This document shows, one piece after another, positions 4,804-5,024 of a stretch of DNA of 5,024 nucleotides. This stretch comes from Ruminococcus flavefaciens. GTDB lineage: Bacteria > Bacillota > Clostridia > Oscillospirales > Ruminococcaceae. Position 1 is the first letter of the stretch. Each line of letters opens with the position of its first letter. The notes beneath the pieces are model-generated. The model searched no databases, was not told the DNA's origin, and saw nothing but the letters and a program-made list of their open reading frames with translations. The stretch is taken from positions 1 through 5,024 of the forward strand of contig SFMO01000181.1 in the NCBI GenBank assembly GCA_004554385.1. The letters are read 5' to 3'. Position numbers and translations under genes: made by a program.

Positions 4804-5024
4804 CCGCGATTGTTGCTGATTTCTGAATTATGTGCTATAAGCGCGGAGCCCGCGCCGCCTTTTTCGCGCTGAAATAAATATCTGCATTACTTTTTGGCCG
4901 CGATTGTTGCTATTTTCTGAATTATGTGCTATAAGCGCGGAGCCCGCGCCGCCTTTTTCGCGCTGAAATAAATATCTGCATTACTTTTTGGCCGCGATTG
5001 TTGCTATTTTCTGAATTATGTGCT
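4804..5024. repeat. 94-bp tandem repeat, at least 2.35 copies, open at the window edge
   Basis: Units start with CCGCGATTGTTGCT at 4804, 4898 and 4992, a constant 94-bp period. Units 1 and 2 differ only at 4818-4819 (GA against AT), and the 33 visible bases of unit 3 equal unit 2. Each unit contains GCGCGG-AGC-CCGCGC (4841-4855 in unit 1), followed 4 nt later by T5, and an overlapping alternative stem pairing AGCGCG (4840-4845) with CGCGCT (4865-4870). The two hairpins cannot form together. The GC-rich core sits in AT-rich flanks. The near identity means recent amplification, ongoing homogenisation, or an assembly effect. It is not coding in any obvious way. Confidence 0.9.

Noticed and set aside
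4804..5024. CRISPR array
   Set aside because: The whole 94-bp unit is repeated with no variable spacers, and no cas gene is present.

Overview
The window looks like chromosome of a gut or rumen Ruminococcus-type anaerobe (Clostridia, Oscillospiraceae). The main support is a secreted multidomain protein ending in a two-repeat dockerin, with a Thr-rich linker, a CBM6-like module and a CotH kinase-like domain, as in cellulosome-associated Ruminococcus proteins. AT-rich intergenic DNA, strong AGGAGG-like ribosome binding sites and sigma-A-like promoters with extended -10 boxes fit. The genus is inferred from architecture.

Layout. Positions 1-432 hold no full-length gene. On the minus strand there is a good promoter (403-431), a leader of about 127 nt containing a 15-bp palindrome, a ribosome binding site, and only the first codons of a low-molecular-weight protein-tyrosine phosphatase (start 269, stop 186). 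The reading frame collapses just before the catalytic loop is complete. A hairpin at 45-62 could terminate this transcript. Divergent from it is a promoter (501-529), preceded by two TAATATTA palindromes one helical turn apart, driving a single-gene unit at 577-1551 that encodes a cytoplasmic helical protein of the DUF4003 type.

A perfect 14-bp stem hairpin (1573-1604) lies between this gene and the convergent dockerin gene and probably terminates both. The minus-strand gene spanning 4472-1636 encodes, in order: signal peptide, lamin-tail domain, chitobiase C-terminal-like domain, CotH kinase-like domain, a small beta-rich module, Thr-rich linker, CBM6-like module and dockerin. It is broken near 3567-3579: about 100-130 residues expected in the first half of the CotH domain are absent and the two sides are out of frame. 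A standard gene caller sees two ORFs with a 4-nt ATGA overlap, but homology shows one ancestral gene with an out-of-frame internal deletion.

The region upstream of the dockerin gene (4487-4803) is AT-rich and non-coding, with one strong and one weaker minus-strand promoter candidate and small repeats. The right edge (4804-5024) is a 94-bp tandem repeat, at least 2.35 copies and cut by the window end, each copy carrying two mutually exclusive GC-rich hairpins. I see no complete new multi-gene system. The most notable items are the rearranged CotH/dockerin gene, the promoter-bearing phosphatase stub and the tandem repeat.
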